Positions 62,501-64,000 of a stretch of DNA of 64,000 nucleotides are shown in pieces. The translations under genes and the position numbers were made by a program. The notes below the pieces were generated by a model. The model made no database searches, was not told where the DNA came from, and worked only from the letters and a program-made list of their open reading frames with translations. The DNA is taken from assembly GCA_017562135.1 (NCBI GenBank), contig QEYB01001642.1, forward strand, positions 806,001 through 870,000, in the 5' to 3' direction. Position 1 is the stretch's first letter. Every line of letters starts with the position of its first letter. The stretch is from Dipylidium caninum (lineage: Eukaryota > Platyhelminthes > Cestoda > Cyclophyllidea > Dipylidiidae).

Positions 62501-64000
62501 CGTCCCTCTCCCCGACTTTCTCTTTCTCTCTGCCAGTGGGGGCGGTGGTGGGGCGAAAGGAAACTGACGCACCTGCGGCAACGAGGAGGAAGGGGAGAGT
62601 GGGCAAACGGGAACACAAGTATGCACAAGCTCACACAGAAAGTCGACATGACGACGCCGAGACATGCGAATGCACCATCTTCGGGTCTGCCAATCAATGT
62701 TTGACACACACAACCGCAGCGAAGTCGAGCATTGTGCCAACCCAAGGGATAATGCGGCGTGCCTCACAAAGCGTACGAGCGAGGCACCAACTTCGCAAAC
62801 GCACAGCACAAATCCCCTTACAACAATTCATATCTCCTCACAGAATGCTTCATATCTTTAATTTAACAGAAATTACTTGCAGTAAAATCATCTGTGTAAC
62901 TAACCACGTTGTTTCTCTCTATTATTGTGATTTTCTGACTAAATAACGTAGGCATTTCAAAACACAATCTCAGAATTCACTTGAAATAAAATGCATCAGT
63001 AACAACCTTATTTATGGGGGCTCAGTTTTAACATTAGTTAGAAAAACGCTCGCAGAACGTATTAGTCGAATGAAGAAAACAAACACTACAGTGGCCACTA
63101 AAAATGAATGAAGAAACACCGCGACAGAAAGATAGCGTTCCGAGCAAGTAAAAACCTACATCATTACTCTATCCTCACCACCGCAACTGAAGCTGAGGGG
63201 CTAAAAAACATGGACTCACTCAATTTAGCCTACTGGAGCTGGAACGAATCGCCCAAAGACACATCCCGCCGTTCCTGTCCTTTAAATTTCTCTCCCCCCA
63301 GTGAATTCCATTAAGCATAGCAGTGCAAAGACGGCCACGTGTAAACACACATTTACAAACGGTTGTCATAAACAGCCAAGTGTTTAATATTGGTCCCTTT
63401 GAAGTTGATAATAGCACCAACGTGACCAGTCAATTTGGACATTCATCGACAATGAAATATTCTAGACCACCCAAGCAGTTACACTTCCTCAGAGATGTTG
63501 ACCATTAACCATAGAATTCTGGTAGAAAATAACCGAATGTCAACCAATGTGAACGAAGATAGACTAAGTCAATAATCCAATAAAACCCAATAAGTCAACA
63601 GATTAATGACAGGAGAAAACCATCAAGACGTGCTCGAATGAGAAATGTTGCTTGAAGTTCAAAAAATGTGCAATTCGCAAAACACACGTTATCTATACGG
63701 TTCGGAAATCCCGTATAACGGAAACGGATAAACTCATACTGCTCTTCCTAAGTGTCCATCAAAAATCACACAGGTAGGGGATTTAATGATGGTAAAAATG
63801 ATTACGGTAATTTCCCAACAGAGGAAGGTATAAAACATTTGGCGAAAGCACAGAGCTACTGAAATAATTTCAGGCGGACCTTTGTTTTAATATTAAATTG
63901 CGCCCGAGTAGCGGTCCGATCGACGTTAAAAAAGAGTTCCGCAGCCATTTCGTAAGCATGACAGCGAGTCCGCAAGACAAGGACTTTGTCTCCAATATCA

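Larger units (their letters stand above)
47327..64000. other. Gene-poor region downstream of KLF, only simple repeats seen
   Basis: About 16.7 kb in which I can support no gene. GC-rich DNA continues to about 60.5 kb, then composition becomes more AT-rich. Many open frames of 60-230 codons exist on both strands, especially 59.5-60.5 kb, but they overlap each other, are rich in Arg, Pro and Ser, and show no domain. The KLF 3' UTR must lie at its start, yet I see no AATAAA within the first kilobase. Two weak exon candidates are 59509-59574 (+) and about 61558-61605 (-). No tRNA, snRNA or mobile element was recognised. Confidence 0.5.

Noticed and set aside
1..64000. CRISPR arrays, bacterial operons, insertion sequences, transposon or retroviral proteins
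   Set aside because: No regularly spaced direct repeats, no transposase, reverse transcriptase or integrase motifs, and all recognised genes are intron-bearing animal genes.

Overview
The window looks like a piece of flatworm nuclear DNA, most likely a tapeworm. The genes are split by GT-AG introns that range from 31 nt to about 7 kb, intergenic distances are large, composition shifts in blocks between GC-rich and AT-rich stretches, and there are no operons or ribosome binding sites. The tapeworm assignment is an inference from the mix of very short and very long introns and from how diverged the animal proteins are. All gene names below were recognised by eye from remembered family motifs; no search was run.

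Six genes can be supported. (1) 82-2016 (+): the 3' end of a gene with a C-terminal PH-like domain resembling the Ral exchange factor RALGPS; its 5' part lies outside the window. (2) 6549-7772 (-): the complete splicing factor PRPF38A, six coding exons, 299 residues, with introns of 31, 33 and 41 nt. (3) 11752-21463 (-): a stargazin/CACNG-like four-pass membrane protein, three exons, 602 residues, one intron of about 7 kb and a long tail ending in a PDZ ligand. (4) 29389-35429 (+): an ARHGAP1 (p50RhoGAP) orthologue, 11 exons, 487 residues. (5) 35804-36898 (-): PDCD5, whose first residues were not located; it converges tail-to-tail with ARHGAP1. (6) 43454-47326 (+): a Krueppel-like factor, two exons, 410 residues, three C2H2 fingers.

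The rest shows no supported coding sequence: 2.1-6.5 kb, 7.8-11.7 kb, the 7-kb CACNG intron, 21.5-29.4 kb (GC-rich, then an AT-rich desert from about 26.3 kb), 36.9-43.4 kb (two weak exon candidates), the 2.6-kb KLF intron, and 47.3-64.0 kb. Simple repeats sit mainly in the GC-rich blocks. No tRNA, rRNA, snRNA, mobile element or CRISPR array was recognised.

The genes are not a pathway. They are a typical animal mix: housekeeping (PRPF38A, PDCD5), small-GTPase signalling (RALGPS-like, ARHGAP1), a neuronal-type membrane protein and a developmental transcription factor. I found no convincing undescribed multi-gene system. The most unusual points are the tiny introns of PRPF38A (one readable in frame), the diverged extracellular loop and long tail of the CACNG-like protein, and the probable overlap of the ARHGAP1 and PDCD5 3' ends.
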